DNA from: [Clostridium] citroniae WAL-17108
Lineage (GTDB): Bacteria; Bacillota; Clostridia; Lachnospirales; Lachnospiraceae
Length of the DNA stretch: 64,000 bases
Direction of reading: 5' to 3'
Assembly: GCF_000233455.1 (NCBI RefSeq)
Contig: NZ_JH376428.1
Coordinates: 1 to 64,000 of the forward strand
The notes beneath the pieces are model-generated. The model was not told where the DNA came from. It did no database searches and saw only the letters and a program-made list of their open reading frames with translations. How positions within the stretch are numbered: the first letter of the stretch is position 1; each line of letters starts with the position of its first letter. The translations under genes and the position numbers were made by a program. Positions 35,190-44,886 of the stretch are shown in pieces.

Positions 35190-36482
35190 TTATGATAAAA
35201 CCTGGGGAAGCCAGAGGCTGATGGCAGGAATAAAGGTGATCAGCAGAAGCGTAATGATCATGCACAGGTAAAACGGCAGGGTCGCCTTGACTACCCGCTC
35301 TATGGGAACCTTGGAAACAGCGGATCCTATAAAAAGCACCGCTCCCACCGGAGGAGTCAAAAGGCCGATGCCGCAGTTTAACACCACCATGATGCCGAAC
35401 TGGATGGGGTCGATCCCAATGGATGTTGCAATGGGCATCAGAATGGGGGTGGCGATCAGGATAATGGGCGCCATATCCATGATACAGCCCAGTACCAGAA
35501 GGATCAGGTTCAACAGCAGCGCCAGGATGACGGGATTGTTTGTCAGACCTGTGATGGCGTTGGCTGCCATTATAGGCACATGCAGGCGGGTCAGGCAGTA
35601 ACCGAATATGCTGGAAGTGGAAATGAGGATCAATACAATGGACAGGGTCTCCACACATTCCCCCATAACTCTCCACACGCCTTTCCAGTCAAGGCCTTTG
35701 TAGATGAACACGCTGACGATCAGGCTGTAGATGACCGCAATGGCCGCTGACTCCGTTGCTGTAAATGCACCGCCCACAACGCCCACAACCACGATCAGCA
35801 CCGCTGCCAGGGCCCAGAATGATACGCTAAGCTGCTTTAACAGGTTGGCAATGCTGAACTTATCGCCCTTCGGATAGTTGCGCTTCACAGAGATGATATA
35901 GGAGCCCACCATCAGCGATACTGCCAGCAGGGCCCCCGGTATATAGCCGGCCAGGAACAGACTTCCCACGGAAATGCCTCCCGCCGTGGTGGCATAGATC
36001 ACCATGTTGTGGCTTGGCGGGACCAACAGGCCTTCACAGGAGGAGGTGATGGTTACCGCGGTTGAAAAATCGTCATCATAGCCCTGTTCCACCATCATTG
36101 GGATCAAAATGGAGCCGATGGAGGCCGTGTCCGCAGCAGCGGAACCGGAGATCCCTCCGAAAAAATAGGATGCCACAATATTGACCATGGCCATGCCGCC
36201 CCGCATCCATCCCACGCAGGCATTGGCCAGTGCAATCAGCTTTTCCGATATTCCTCCGGAGCCCATCAGGCAGCCCATGACAATGAAGAAAGGCACGGCC
36301 ATCAGGCTGAAGGTGCTGATGCCCTTTACCATCTGCTGGCAGATGGTGGCCAGGGGAAGCCCCTGATACAGCAAACAGAATACAGAGGACAGGGCCACTG
36401 CGTACGCAATGGGAAACCTTAAAATAATCATAGCAAAAAAACTGGCCAGCAAAATCAGGATCGCAGCGTTTTCTCCGCTCAT
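35190..36482 (-). CDS. TRAP transporter large permease, DctM type
   Basis: A 430-residue membrane protein with about 12 helices, the ion-coupled transport subunit of a TRAP carboxylate importer. Visible: ASFFAMIILRFPIAYAVALS, the PFFIVMGCLMGSGGISEKLI region, GGISGSAAADTASIGSILIP (the ion/substrate loop) and LTPPVGAVLFIGSAV near the C-terminus. It is four bases downstream of the small permease gene. No DctP binding-protein gene lies on either side, so the system is incomplete here. Confidence 0.9.
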   Translation of the reverse strand: MSGENAAILILLASFFAMIILRFPIAYAVALSSVFCLLYQGLPLATICQQMVKGISTFSLMAVPFFIVMGCLMGSGGISEKLIALANACVGWMRGGMAMVNIVASYFFGGISGSAAADTASIGSILIPMMVEQGYDDDFSTAVTITSSCEGLLVPPSHNMVIYATTAGGISVGSLFLAGYIPGALLAVSLMVGSYIISVKRNYPKGDKFSIANLLKQLSVSFWALAAVLIVVVGVVGGAFTATESAAIAVIYSLIVSVFIYKGLDWKGVWRVMGECVETLSIVLILISTSSIFGYCLTRLHVPIMAANAITGLTNNPVILALLLNLILLVLGCIMDMAPIILIATPILMPIATSIGIDPIQFGIMVVLNCGIGLLTPPVGAVLFIGSAVSKVPIERVVKATLPFYLCMIITLLLITFIPAISLWLPQVLS

Positions 36483-36486
36483 ATAC

Positions 36487-37008
36487 TCACTCCTCCTCTC
36501 CCATACAGATTGCTTTTACGTGATTGTACAGCGCTTCCAGTTCAAAGATCACCATCGCCACCCCGGCAAGGGGAACCGGAAAATACATCCAGAACCGTGA
36601 AAGCCAGGGCATGCTCACATAGGTCCCCTTGGAGCCAATGCCATTGGCATATTTCCAGCCCACGGTGATCATGATGACTGCAAGGGCAAGGACCGCCACA
36701 TCGGACAGGATGTCAAGCGCCCTCACCACTGTCTTTGGCAGATAGATGTCAAAGGCTGTCATTCGGATATGGGCGTTCCTGCGGATCGCCAGGGCGGCTG
36801 AAAGCACTGCCATATAGGCCATACAGGTCAGGACAACCTCCTCGCTCCAGGCCGGATCCGGAATAAAGGGCACATAACGGCCAGCCACCGCCATACAGGT
36901 AATCAATATATCCACCGTCAGCAGCATTTTGCACAGGAACAAAACAAACTCATAGGTCTTATCATACACAGGTTTGATCTTGTCAATTGTTTGAAACAGA
37001 GATGACAT
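36487..37008 (-). CDS. TRAP transporter small permease, DctQ type
   Basis: A 173-residue membrane protein with four helices, the partner of DctM. AVAGRYVPFIPDPAWSEEVV contains the family W-x-E-E pattern after the second helix, and LAIRRNAHIRMTAFDIYLPK is the conserved R-x-x-x-H-I loop. First gene of a two-gene unit with the large permease. Upstream 330 bases hold no binding-protein gene. Confidence 0.85.
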   Translation of the reverse strand: MSSLFQTIDKIKPVYDKTYEFVLFLCKMLLTVDILITCMAVAGRYVPFIPDPAWSEEVVLTCMAYMAVLSAALAIRRNAHIRMTAFDIYLPKTVVRALDILSDVAVLALAVIMITVGWKYANGIGSKGTYVSMPWLSRFWMYFPVPLAGVAMVIFELEALYNHVKAICMGEEE

Positions 37009-37341
37009 GGTACTCTCCCTTCTATTATGAATGGCATTAAGAGACCTGACCGCAGCGAGCTCTGACTGACTTGGTCACTATAAAGATATTATAAAGGATT
37101 CGGGTGTCCAGGAATACGGTAAGTTTTTGCGAATTTTAGTATTTTTTTAACTTTTTTATAACTTATGCACAAAAATATGGTCTGTTAAGAAATCTTAACA
37201 GGCTAATTTTAACAACTTTTTAACGCAAATGCAGCATTTCATTTATGTTTTCTTTATATCATGCCTCCCATCCCCCTCCCCAGTCATAAAATCCTCCTCC
37301 ATCCAATATACTTGTAATAATTCCCATTTCCCGGAGTATCC
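37009..37341. other. Divergent intergenic region
   Basis: No gene. It should hold promoters for the TRAP pair (minus) and the SpoVB-like gene (plus). A TATAAT-like box on the minus strand lies near 37087-37097, just upstream of a GTGACCAAGTCAGTCAG stretch. The T-rich centre (37130-37200) shows nothing definite. Confidence 0.3.
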
Positions 37342-38904
37342 ATGAAGGAGTCAATCATCGCATCTTCATCCATTTCCAAACGCCTTTCCCCACGGAAAAT
37401 GGCGTTTATAACAGGTACGCTGCTCCTTACCTCCACAGGGTTCATATGCAGGATCCTGGGCTTTTTCTACCGTATTTACATGTCCAGGACCATCGGAGCC
37501 GAGGGCCTGGGCATTTACAATATGGTCCATCCCATATTCAGCATCTGTTTTGCCGTCTGTGCAGGTTCCATCCAAACCGCCCTGTCCCAGTATGTGGCCG
37601 CCAACCAGGCCCGGGGCAAGGCCGTGTTCAAGACAGGCCTTGTGATTGCCATGGGCATGTCTTTTATTCTTGCCTGGGTCATTTACACCAACAACCATTT
37701 CCTGGCTGAAAAGCTTTTGCTGGAACCCAGATGCGCGCCCTATCTTCCTGTTATGGCCGTATCTGTTCCCTTTGCAGCCCTCCACGCCTGCATTAACGGT
37801 TATTATTACGGAATGCAGAAAGCCAGAGTGCCTGCATTTTCCCAGGTGGCTGAGCAGGTCATCCGCATGGGCGCCGTGTTCCTGATCGCCGGTATCTGGC
37901 TGGATTCCGGACGTGAGATCACGGTGAGCCTGGCTGTGTACGGGCATCTGATCGGGGAAATGGCCTCAGCGGCATTTACCCTGTTCTGCCTGGGCTTTTT
38001 TCCTCCCTCGGGACGCAAAGAAGAGAGGAACATACGCAAGGTCATCCCTCTCTCCTTTGGTGCATCGGCAGCTCCCCTCATGGCTCTGGCACTGCCCCTT
38101 ATGGGCAACCGGCTGATCCTTAATGTACTGGGAAGCGCAGAAGCCATATGGATTCCCAATAGGCTGATGAGCTCCGGCCTCACCAACTCCGAGGCCCTGT
38201 CCATCTACGGTGTGCTCACCAGCATGGCCCTGCCCTTTATCCTATTTCCGTCAGCCATCACCAATTCCATGGCCGTGCTCCTCCTCCCCACCGTGGCTGA
38301 AGCCCAGGCGGACGGCAACGAAGCCCGGATCTCCTCCATGATATCCATGTCCCTGCGCTACAGCTGCTATATGGGGATCCTGTGCATCGGCATCTTTACC
38401 ATCTTCGGCAACCAGCTGGGCGTCAGCGTGTTCCATGACCAGAACGCAGGTACGTTCATCACCATCCTGTCCTGGCTGTGTCCTTTTATGTACCTGGCCA
38501 CCACCATGGGCAGCATCCTGAACGGGCTGGGAAAGACCTCGGTCACATTTTTCCAAAACGTGTGGGCCATGGTCATACGGCTGGCCTTTGTGCTCTTTGC
38601 CATTCCCCGTTTTGGGATCCTGGGATATCTGTGGGGTATGCTGGCCAGCGAGCTGGCCCTTGCTGTCATGTGTTTTCTGGCCGTGAAAAGGCAGGTGCCC
38701 TTTCAGTGGGATACTGCCAACATGATCATAAAGCCTGTTGTACTGCTTCTCATCTCCATCGGCATATACCTGGCATTCTCCCATGTGATGACATCCCTGG
38801 ACCGCCTTCCCCTGTTTATTGAAACCTCGGTCCACATTGTATTCTTAAGTATCTGCTACATGGGGCTTTTGCTCCTGTTTCATAAGAGGAAACCGCTTCC
38901 GTAA
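37342..38904 (+). CDS. SpoVB-like polysaccharide/lipid flippase (MVF superfamily)
   Basis: A 520-residue protein with 13-14 helices of the MOP superfamily. The start MAFITGTLLLTSTGFICRIL, then GFFYRIYMSRTIGAEGLGIY, is the typical SpoVB/YtgP signature. ANRLILNVLGSAEAIWIPNR-like and TNSMAVLLLPTVAEAQA blocks follow. In spore formers such proteins flip lipid-linked peptidoglycan precursors, SpoVB being needed for spore cortex; several paralogs are usual, so the exact role is not certain. ATG 37342 follows ggag at 6 bases. Confidence 0.8.
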   Translation: MKESIIASSSISKRLSPRKMAFITGTLLLTSTGFICRILGFFYRIYMSRTIGAEGLGIYNMVHPIFSICFAVCAGSIQTALSQYVAANQARGKAVFKTGLVIAMGMSFILAWVIYTNNHFLAEKLLLEPRCAPYLPVMAVSVPFAALHACINGYYYGMQKARVPAFSQVAEQVIRMGAVFLIAGIWLDSGREITVSLAVYGHLIGEMASAAFTLFCLGFFPPSGRKEERNIRKVIPLSFGASAAPLMALALPLMGNRLILNVLGSAEAIWIPNRLMSSGLTNSEALSIYGVLTSMALPFILFPSAITNSMAVLLLPTVAEAQADGNEARISSMISMSLRYSCYMGILCIGIFTIFGNQLGVSVFHDQNAGTFITILSWLCPFMYLATTMGSILNGLGKTSVTFFQNVWAMVIRLAFVLFAIPRFGILGYLWGMLASELALAVMCFLAVKRQVPFQWDTANMIIKPVVLLLISIGIYLAFSHVMTSLDRLPLFIETSVHIVFLSICYMGLLLLFHKRKPLP

Positions 38905-38936
38905 AAGTGTTTCGGAGAACATGGTCCATACACGCG

Positions 38937-39734
38937 CTAGGAGGTACGGGACAGCAGGTAGTCCACGGCCTGCATCAGTCCGTCCCGGGCCACATCCCCG
39001 GTCACATAGTCCGCCGCCGCCCTGGCCTTGGCTGTCCCATTGCCCATGGCAATGCCGATCCCCGCATAGGAGAGCATGGACACGTCATTGTTACCGTCCC
39101 CAATGGCGGCCGCATCCTTGATATCGATCCCGTAATGGGCAAGAACCTGCCGGATCCCTGTACATTTTCCGCCTCCCTTTGGGGTCAGGTCCACTCCCTC
39201 CCCATCGTGCCATACAGAGTACTCGCAGCCCGGCAGCTTCTTTACCAGCTCCAATGCCCCAGGCTCATCCAGGTAAGGAATGACCTGGTAAATATCGTGG
39301 AAAAGAGCCCTCTTTATATCTCCCAGAGGAGGAATACGGGTTCCTATGCTCTGCTGCACCCGTTCCACCCGTTCATCCACATAATTCAGGTACCACCGGT
39401 GGGCTTCCATGAACAGGCAGGGAAACGGCTCCTTTTCCATGACCTCAAGGATTGTCTCCACCTGATCCCGGGCAATGGGATTCTTATACAGCACCGGTCT
39501 GCCCGGGCTTTCCTCATAACAGTACTGGCCGTTTAGGGTGACATAGGCGTCAAACACAAGGTCATCCAGCAGTTTTTCCTCCTCGATCTCCAGATAATGC
39601 CGGCCGGTGGCGATAAACAGCCGGATACCGGCCTGTCTGGCCTTATCCAGAGCCTGTCTTGTGCTCATGCTGATCCCCTTTTTTTCAAATTCCCTTAAAG
39701 TACCGTCAATGTCAAAGAATATTGCTTTTACCAT
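38937..39734 (-). CDS. HAD-superfamily Cof-type phosphatase
   Basis: A 265-residue HAD hydrolase with a C2-type cap. Motif I FFDIDGTLREF (nucleophile Asp8 region), motif II FIATGRHY (Thr-Gly-Arg), the Lys motif in LTPKGGGKCTGI, and motif IV IGDGNNDVSMLSYAGIGIAM are all present. Such Cof/YidA proteins dephosphorylate sugar phosphates, FMN or PLP with broad specificity, so no single substrate is assigned. It converges on the flippase gene, 32 bases apart. Confidence 0.88.
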   Translation of the reverse strand: MVKAIFFDIDGTLREFEKKGISMSTRQALDKARQAGIRLFIATGRHYLEIEEEKLLDDLVFDAYVTLNGQYCYEESPGRPVLYKNPIARDQVETILEVMEKEPFPCLFMEAHRWYLNYVDERVERVQQSIGTRIPPLGDIKRALFHDIYQVIPYLDEPGALELVKKLPGCEYSVWHDGEGVDLTPKGGGKCTGIRQVLAHYGIDIKDAAAIGDGNNDVSMLSYAGIGIAMGNGTAKARAAADYVTGDVARDGLMQAVDYLLSRTS

Positions 39735-39920
39735 GCACGTCTCTCCTTTTTCCCCTTACTTTCCCTTTACGTTCCTCCTTGCATCATGCTCCAAGGTGTC
39801 TATGGCACATTATACCAGTCCTTCCCTTAATGTAAAAGACCCGTTATTGACTTTCTTTTGGTTTGGAGATATATTTATTAGATGGCATTTTTTAGAGATA
39901 GAAAGGACTGGGTAATATTT

Positions 39921-41291
39921 ATGGGAACATCAAAAGAAGCAAAAGAAGTAGACCTGGGTTCGGGCAGTGTGGGAAAATTGCTGTTTAATCTGGCAATTCC
40001 AGCCATTACCGCCCAAATTATCAATGTATTATATAACATGGTTGACCGTATGTACATAGGCCACCTGCCCGGCGTGGGGGCCAATGCCCTGACCGGCGTG
40101 GGCGTCACCTTTCCTGTCATCATGGCCATCTCAGCTTTTGCAGCCCTGGTGAGCATGGGCGGCGCGCCCAGGGCATCCATCATGCTGGGCAAGGGTAAAA
40201 AGGATGAGGCTGAAAATATCCTGGGCAACTGCACCACGGCCCTGATCGTGGTGGCGGTGGTGCTCACCGCCTTTTTCCTCACCTTTGGACGCAGTATCCT
40301 GCTGATGTTCGGCGCCAGCGCCAATACCATTGAGTACGGGTGGGCCTACATGCAGATCTATTCACTGGGGACCATTTTCGTGCAGCTGGCGCTGGGATTG
40401 AATGCGTTTATCAATGCCCAGGGATATGCAAAAACCGGAATGCTCACCGTACTGATCGGAGCCGTGTGCAACATCATCCTGGATCCCATTCTCATGTTTG
40501 GGTTCCATATGGGCGTGCGGGGCGCCGCTCTGGCAACCATCATCTCCCAGGGCATCTCCGCTGCCTGGGTGGTACTGTTCCTGCTTTCCAAAAAGAGTTA
40601 TCTCAACATACGCCCCCATTATATGAAACCAAAAGCAGAGGTCCTCATGCCTGCCATTGCCCTGGGGGCCGCACCCTTTGTGATGCAGTTCACGGAAAGC
40701 ATTTTGAACATCTGCTTTAATACTTCACTGTTAAAATACGGAGGGGATGTGGCCGTGGGGGCCATGACCATCATGGGAAGCGTGATGCAGTTCTCCCTGC
40801 TCCCCCTTCAGGGGCTGACCCAGGGCGCGCAGCCCATTATCAGCTTTAACTTTGGGGCAAAAAAACTGGACCGGGTCAGCAGAACCTTCCGTCTTCTGCT
40901 CATCTCCTGTATGTGCTATTCCACTGCCATGTGGGCGGTCAGCATGTTTGCTCCCTCGGTCTTTATCCGTATCTTCACCAAGGACCCTGCCCTCACTGCC
41001 TTCAGCACCTGGTCCATCCATATATACATGGCCGCCGTCCTGCTCTTTGGCGCCCAGCTGGCCTGCCAGCAGACTTTCATCGCACTGGGCGACAGCAAGA
41101 CTTCATTGTTCCTGGCGCTGCTGAGAAAGGTCATCCTGCTGATACCTCTTATCTACGTCCTGCCTGCATTTTTTGAAAACAAGGTATTTGCGGTTTTCCT
41201 GGCAGAGCCCATTGCAGATACACTGGCAGTCTGCACCACGGTATCACTGTTTATCATTTCCTTCAGGAAATTGAAACGCGAAATGAAATAA
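39921..41291 (+). CDS. MATE-family efflux transporter
   Basis: Second MATE exporter, 456 residues and 12 helices. It starts KLLFNLAIPAITAQIINVLY, then NMVDRMYIGHLPGVGANALT, a pattern typical of the Lachnospiraceae MepA-like branch. GLTQGAQPIISFNFGAKKLD marks the second half. An upstream in-frame ATG at 39882 exists but lacks a ribosome-binding site; ATG 39921 has aaagga about 14 bases away, so the start is not fixed. Not close in sequence to the exporter at 33788. Substrate unknown. Confidence 0.88.
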   Translation: MGTSKEAKEVDLGSGSVGKLLFNLAIPAITAQIINVLYNMVDRMYIGHLPGVGANALTGVGVTFPVIMAISAFAALVSMGGAPRASIMLGKGKKDEAENILGNCTTALIVVAVVLTAFFLTFGRSILLMFGASANTIEYGWAYMQIYSLGTIFVQLALGLNAFINAQGYAKTGMLTVLIGAVCNIILDPILMFGFHMGVRGAALATIISQGISAAWVVLFLLSKKSYLNIRPHYMKPKAEVLMPAIALGAAPFVMQFTESILNICFNTSLLKYGGDVAVGAMTIMGSVMQFSLLPLQGLTQGAQPIISFNFGAKKLDRVSRTFRLLLISCMCYSTAMWAVSMFAPSVFIRIFTKDPALTAFSTWSIHIYMAAVLLFGAQLACQQTFIALGDSKTSLFLALLRKVILLIPLIYVLPAFFENKVFAVFLAEPIADTLAVCTTVSLFIISFRKLKREMK

Positions 41292-41293
41292 TC

Positions 41294-42529
41294 TTAATTC
41301 CCTTTGTTTTTATCCTTATTTTTCATGTATTCGTCCATGGCATCCACCACGGTTTTGGAGTAGGCAACCGCCTCCACCACTGTTTTGGCTCCCAGGACCA
41401 CATCACCGGAGGCAAATATGCCTTCCACCGTGGTTTCTCCGTTGTCCGAGGTCTGAAGCAGCCCGTTTTTTGTGGCCTTCAGACCGTCTGTGGTGTTGAC
41501 CAGCTTACTCTTTGGTCCCTGGCTGATGGAAATGATCACGGAATCCGCCTTCACCTGCTCTGTTTCTTCAGAGTATCCGGTGATATTCCCCTCCTCATCA
41601 AAACACACATCCCGGAACACCGGTCCGTCATCATTGATCTCCACAATACTTTTCCCAAACTCAAACCTGGCTCCGTCCAGCATAGCATACTGGGTCTCAT
41701 GCAGGCTGGCATCGGAATGCTTTCCCCTTGCGTACATGGTCACATTATGGGATCCCTTGCGGATCACGGTCCTTGCCACATCCATGGCTGAATTGCCCAC
41801 GCCGATAATGGCCACATTATCCCCCAGGTCATAGGCATCGGGATTGGCAAGGTAATCAATGGCAAAATGAACATTTCCCAGTGACTCCCCCTTTACCCCA
41901 AGGGTCTTGGGACGCCAGACGCCAGTTCCGATGAAAATGCTCTCATATCCGTCCCGGAACAGGTCCTTGATCTCCAGTGCTCCGCCAATGGTGGTGTTGG
42001 GCCTTATCCTGATCCCTATGGACTGGAGTTTTTTCTTATAACGGTCCAGAATGCTCTTGGGCAGCCGGAATTCCGGGATGCCATACTGCAGTACCCCTCC
42101 GATCTTGTCCCTGGAATCAAAGATGGTCACGCTGTACCCCCTCTGGGTCAGCATAATGGCAATGGTGATACCGGCCGGTCCGGCACCGATGACCGCCACC
42201 TTTTTTCCGTTCTTAGGTGCACATTCTATGTTGATCCGTTCCAGACAGGTGTCTGATATATAGTTCTCAATACTGCTCACATGGACCGGCTGGCCCTTTC
42301 TGCCAAGGACACAATGGCCTTCGCACTGGCGCTCATGGTTACACACCAGGGAACACACCAGGGACATTGGGTTGTTTGCAAACAGCATGGCGCCTGCGTC
42401 CTCCAGTCCCCCTTCCTTTAATGCTTTGATCATGGTCGGAATGGGTGTATGGATGGGGCATCCCTGCTGACACATTGGTTTCTTACACTGAAGGCATCTG
42501 TTTGCTTCATCAATTACATGAACTGCCAT
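41294..42529 (-). CDS. NAD(P)-dependent oxidoreductase, GltD (glutamate synthase small subunit)-like
   Basis: Flavoprotein of 411 residues. The N-terminal Fe-S domain has Cys12, Cys15, Cys20 and Cys24 (CLQCKKPMCQQGC). The FAD site is VIGAGPAGITIAIM and the NADPH site IIGVGNSAMDVARTV, with the final FAD box EGIFASGDVVLGAKTVVEA. ATG 42529 is chosen for gaggagg at 9 bases. No GltB large subunit is adjacent, so it may be an independent NADPH:acceptor oxidoreductase or an electron donor like the NfnB/SudB group rather than glutamate synthase. Confidence 0.85.
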   Translation of the reverse strand: MAVHVIDEANRCLQCKKPMCQQGCPIHTPIPTMIKALKEGGLEDAGAMLFANNPMSLVCSLVCNHERQCEGHCVLGRKGQPVHVSSIENYISDTCLERINIECAPKNGKKVAVIGAGPAGITIAIMLTQRGYSVTIFDSRDKIGGVLQYGIPEFRLPKSILDRYKKKLQSIGIRIRPNTTIGGALEIKDLFRDGYESIFIGTGVWRPKTLGVKGESLGNVHFAIDYLANPDAYDLGDNVAIIGVGNSAMDVARTVIRKGSHNVTMYARGKHSDASLHETQYAMLDGARFEFGKSIVEINDDGPVFRDVCFDEEGNITGYSEETEQVKADSVIISISQGPKSKLVNTTDGLKATKNGLLQTSDNGETTVEGIFASGDVVLGAKTVVEAVAYSKTVVDAMDEYMKNKDKNKGN

Positions 42530-42576
42530 GGCATGGTTCCTCCTCAATCTTGACTTCTGTTTTTTTTGCAGACATC

Positions 42577-42605
42577 ATCATAGCACGGACCGGTGCTTCC
42601 TGCAA
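42577..42605 (-). promoter_or_regulatory. Promoter of the GltD-like gene
   Basis: TTGCAG (42600-42605) and TATGAT (42577-42582) with a 17-base spacer; TGC before the -10 gives an extended -10. About 50 bases upstream of the start. Confidence 0.55.
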
Positions 42606-42853
42606 CAGGCCGGGTGTACTTTTTGCAAAACAGCTTGACGGAAAATTAACGGTATTGAAGGCTGCTCTCTGTTTTATTTCCAGAATGTACCATGGCTGCG
42701 CACTGCGCAAAAATGCCTCCGGCCAGCCATTTTAAAGGCGGACCAAAGGCATTTTCCTCAGACCAATGGATCGTTAATAATTTCATCAGTTATTTTTTCC
42801 AATTCGTATCCCATCCCTTAAACAGGCCGGGATCGTGCCGGGGCATCCCAAAA

Positions 42854-43426
42854 TCATACAGCGGTCCTGGTCTTTCCCAATATGCGGAACACCCCTGTCA
42901 TCTCCAGGACCTTTGCAGTATTAAAGAATATAAAAGCGTCAATGGGCCACATGATCAGATTTCTGATAATACGCGGGGCCAGGAGCACCATAAATGCCTT
43001 TCCATACACAAGAGACAGGCACAGGGTGTTGAGGAACAGGTTGCACACAACAGCCACCACCAGCTGGACGGCCAGCACCCGCCACAGGGTCAGGGGCTTT
43101 TTGTAAAGGAAACAGCCGTACAGCAGTCCTTTGAGCATCACGATCAGGGTCAGACCTGGCATAAACGGCCCCATGGGCTTGACCAGGTACTTAAGCACAT
43201 CCAGGGCTCCTCCAAACATGCCCCCCACCACGGGCCCGAACAGATAGCTTACAAGGGTAACGGGGATCCCGGAAAATCCGATCCTCACCGTATCCGTAAT
43301 GTAAATGGTCAGCGACCCCAAAACCACTCCTATAGCCGCCATCATGGCGCATACCGTAACGGTCCTGACCTGTCTCATCTCCTGGGATGAGCTGGTAAAT
43401 AAAGCTGCCAGTTTCTTCATGAACAA
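42854..43426 (-). CDS. folT: Folate-type ECF transporter S component
   Basis: A 190-residue membrane protein with six helices, the substrate-binding subunit of an energy-coupling-factor vitamin importer. VRTVTVCAMMAAIGVVLGSL is the N-terminal helix; RIGFSGIPVTLVSYLFGPVV, then GGMFGGALDVLKYLVKPMGP, is the pattern I associate with folate-specific S components. The upstream THF riboswitch independently supports folate. The EcfA/A'/T module is not in the window and must be shared. Ribosome-binding site aaaggagg, 7 bases before ATG. Confidence 0.85.
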   Translation of the reverse strand: MFMKKLAALFTSSSQEMRQVRTVTVCAMMAAIGVVLGSLTIYITDTVRIGFSGIPVTLVSYLFGPVVGGMFGGALDVLKYLVKPMGPFMPGLTLIVMLKGLLYGCFLYKKPLTLWRVLAVQLVVAVVCNLFLNTLCLSLVYGKAFMVLLAPRIIRNLIMWPIDAFIFFNTAKVLEMTGVFRILGKTRTAV

Positions 43427-43520
43427 TTACCTCCTTTGCAGATTTCTCGTACTACAATGGGAGATATCCGACATGTTCCAAACAGGTTCAGGATCATACC
43501 TGCACCTAGGTTCCAGACAT

Positions 43521-43575
43521 AAAAAACGGCCTTACAAAACAGCCCTGCATCAGTTTTGATCCTGATCCAAAGCCG
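43521..43575 (-). terminator. Expression-platform terminator of the THF riboswitch
   Basis: CGGCTTT (complement of 43569-43575) pairs with AAGGCCG (complement of 43527-43533), with an inner ATCAG/CTGAT hairpin in the loop, then TTTTTT. It lies between the aptamer and folT, so folate binding probably favours this terminator. Confidence 0.6.
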
Positions 43576-43603
43576 CTCTCAGCCGCTCCATCTATCTTCC
43601 GTT

Positions 43604-43707
43604 GCAGCGGGATGCGGCCTATGTACCGCAGGAAACGCAAGTTTCCTTTCGTCCAGCTGACAACTCCCTGTTCAGCCGGCACTTAACGCACATATGCCTA
43701 CTCTGCT
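43604..43707 (-). ncRNA. Tetrahydrofolate (THF) riboswitch
   Basis: The minus strand reads GCAGAGTAGG, GCGTTAAGTG, an arm GGCTGAACAGGGAGTTGTCAG, ACGAA, a variable hairpin (GGAAAC/GTTTCC), GCGG ... GCCGCATCCC and GCTGC. These match the conserved THF aptamer blocks (GGAGAGUAG, GCGUUAAGUG, ACGAA, GCAUCCGCU) in order. P1 pairs GCAG with CTGC, P2 TATGT with ACATA. The aptamer lies 178 bases upstream of folT, with a terminator in between. Confidence 0.85.
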
Positions 43708-43844
43708 TTCATTATTTTATTTTATTGCTAATGTATACTATACACTATTTTCTTAAATATGCAAGTATATTTTTCAGTACCCTCCGGGGCCCATGACCGT
43801 TCCATGGGGATTCCGCCATGCGGGCCCTCTGTCTGCTCCACCCT
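43708..43844. other. Intergenic region upstream of the THF riboswitch
   Basis: AT-rich then GC-rich DNA between the metallo-hydrolase stop and the riboswitch. It should carry the folT promoter on the minus strand, but no clear hexamer pair was fixed. Confidence 0.25.
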
Positions 43845-44879
43845 CTAGGGAGCTTCCCAGTAAAAAATCCCGTCCTCCCTGGAACGGATGGCAAAGTCCT
43901 CATCATACAGGTACTCCAGGCAGGAAAAGGTCTTGCTGATCACCATCTTGAGCTTGATAAACTCCGCCTCATCCTTTGGCACGGATTCCATGCCGTAAGC
44001 CAGACAGGCCACCTCCTTGGTGGTCATCCTGCGGTGTCCGTGATCCAGAATATGTTTGATCAGGTCTGTCTTATCCAGATAGGCGAACACGATCCGGTTC
44101 ACCACCCGCTTCACATCCTTGATCGGCTCCTTGTGGGCCGGCAGCACCAGACAGTCCTTATATTCATGCTTAAAATGTTCCAGGGATTCAAAATACCCCT
44201 TCAGCAGATGCTCATCCGGGTATGTGGTCCCCACAATGGGCACAATGCCGTCAATGACCTGGTCTGCGCAGAACAGGATCCTGCGTTTTTTTTCATAAAG
44301 CCCCATCTGTCCAAAGGTGTGTCCCTTCAGGGGAACGGTCTCAAAATCATATCCGCCGTAGGACAGGATCTGCCCTGCCTTTACCGGTGTATAGGCGAAT
44401 CCGGGGATCTCAAATTCCCACCCCTTGTTCTCATTCACACGGCGGTTCACCTCCATGAACATGTTCCAGACCTGGGGTGTCCCTGTTTCGGTAACGCCCA
44501 CTGCCCGCAGCACCTCAGGCTGGTCCTCCTGGGAGCCATGACTGTGGTTATAGTACAGACAGTCATAGCAGTGTCTGTCCTCCTGGGGATTCATGAAAAG
44601 CCTGGCCCCACGCTGGGCATACACACTGGCCAGTCCGCAGTGGTCATGGTGCTTGTGGGTCAGGAAAATATCCAGTTTATCATAAGTGATCCCAAGGCTG
44701 GCCAGGGCCTCCTCCATGGATTCCAGGCATTGTTGTTTCCTGAACCCGGCATCCACCATCAGGCTGCGCCCCCCGTCCCTGCCCGGAATCAGGAATATTT
44801 TTATTTCACTGATACTTTTTTGGTTGCTGTATAACTCCACCTCATAGATTCCCGGTGCGCGTTCCAACATATATGTCAC
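43845..44879 (-). CDS. MBL-fold metallo-hydrolase
   Basis: A 344-residue metallo-beta-lactamase-fold enzyme. The metal motif FLTHKHHDHCG carries His-x-His-x-Asp-His; further ligands are in LKGHTFGQMG and LVLPAHKEPIKDVKRVVN. The C-terminal region (about 255-340) is helical and resembles the winged-helix tail of hydroxyacylglutathione-hydrolase/LACTB2-like proteins. Substrate unknown. The start lies 7 bases after the PAP2 gene, so the two are probably cotranscribed. Confidence 0.8.
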   Translation of the reverse strand: MTYMLERAPGIYEVELYSNQKSISEIKIFLIPGRDGGRSLMVDAGFRKQQCLESMEEALASLGITYDKLDIFLTHKHHDHCGLASVYAQRGARLFMNPQEDRHCYDCLYYNHSHGSQEDQPEVLRAVGVTETGTPQVWNMFMEVNRRVNENKGWEFEIPGFAYTPVKAGQILSYGGYDFETVPLKGHTFGQMGLYEKKRRILFCADQVIDGIVPIVGTTYPDEHLLKGYFESLEHFKHEYKDCLVLPAHKEPIKDVKRVVNRIVFAYLDKTDLIKHILDHGHRRMTTKEVACLAYGMESVPKDEAEFIKLKMVISKTFSCLEYLYDEDFAIRSREDGIFYWEAP

Positions 44880-44886
44880 CTGTCCT

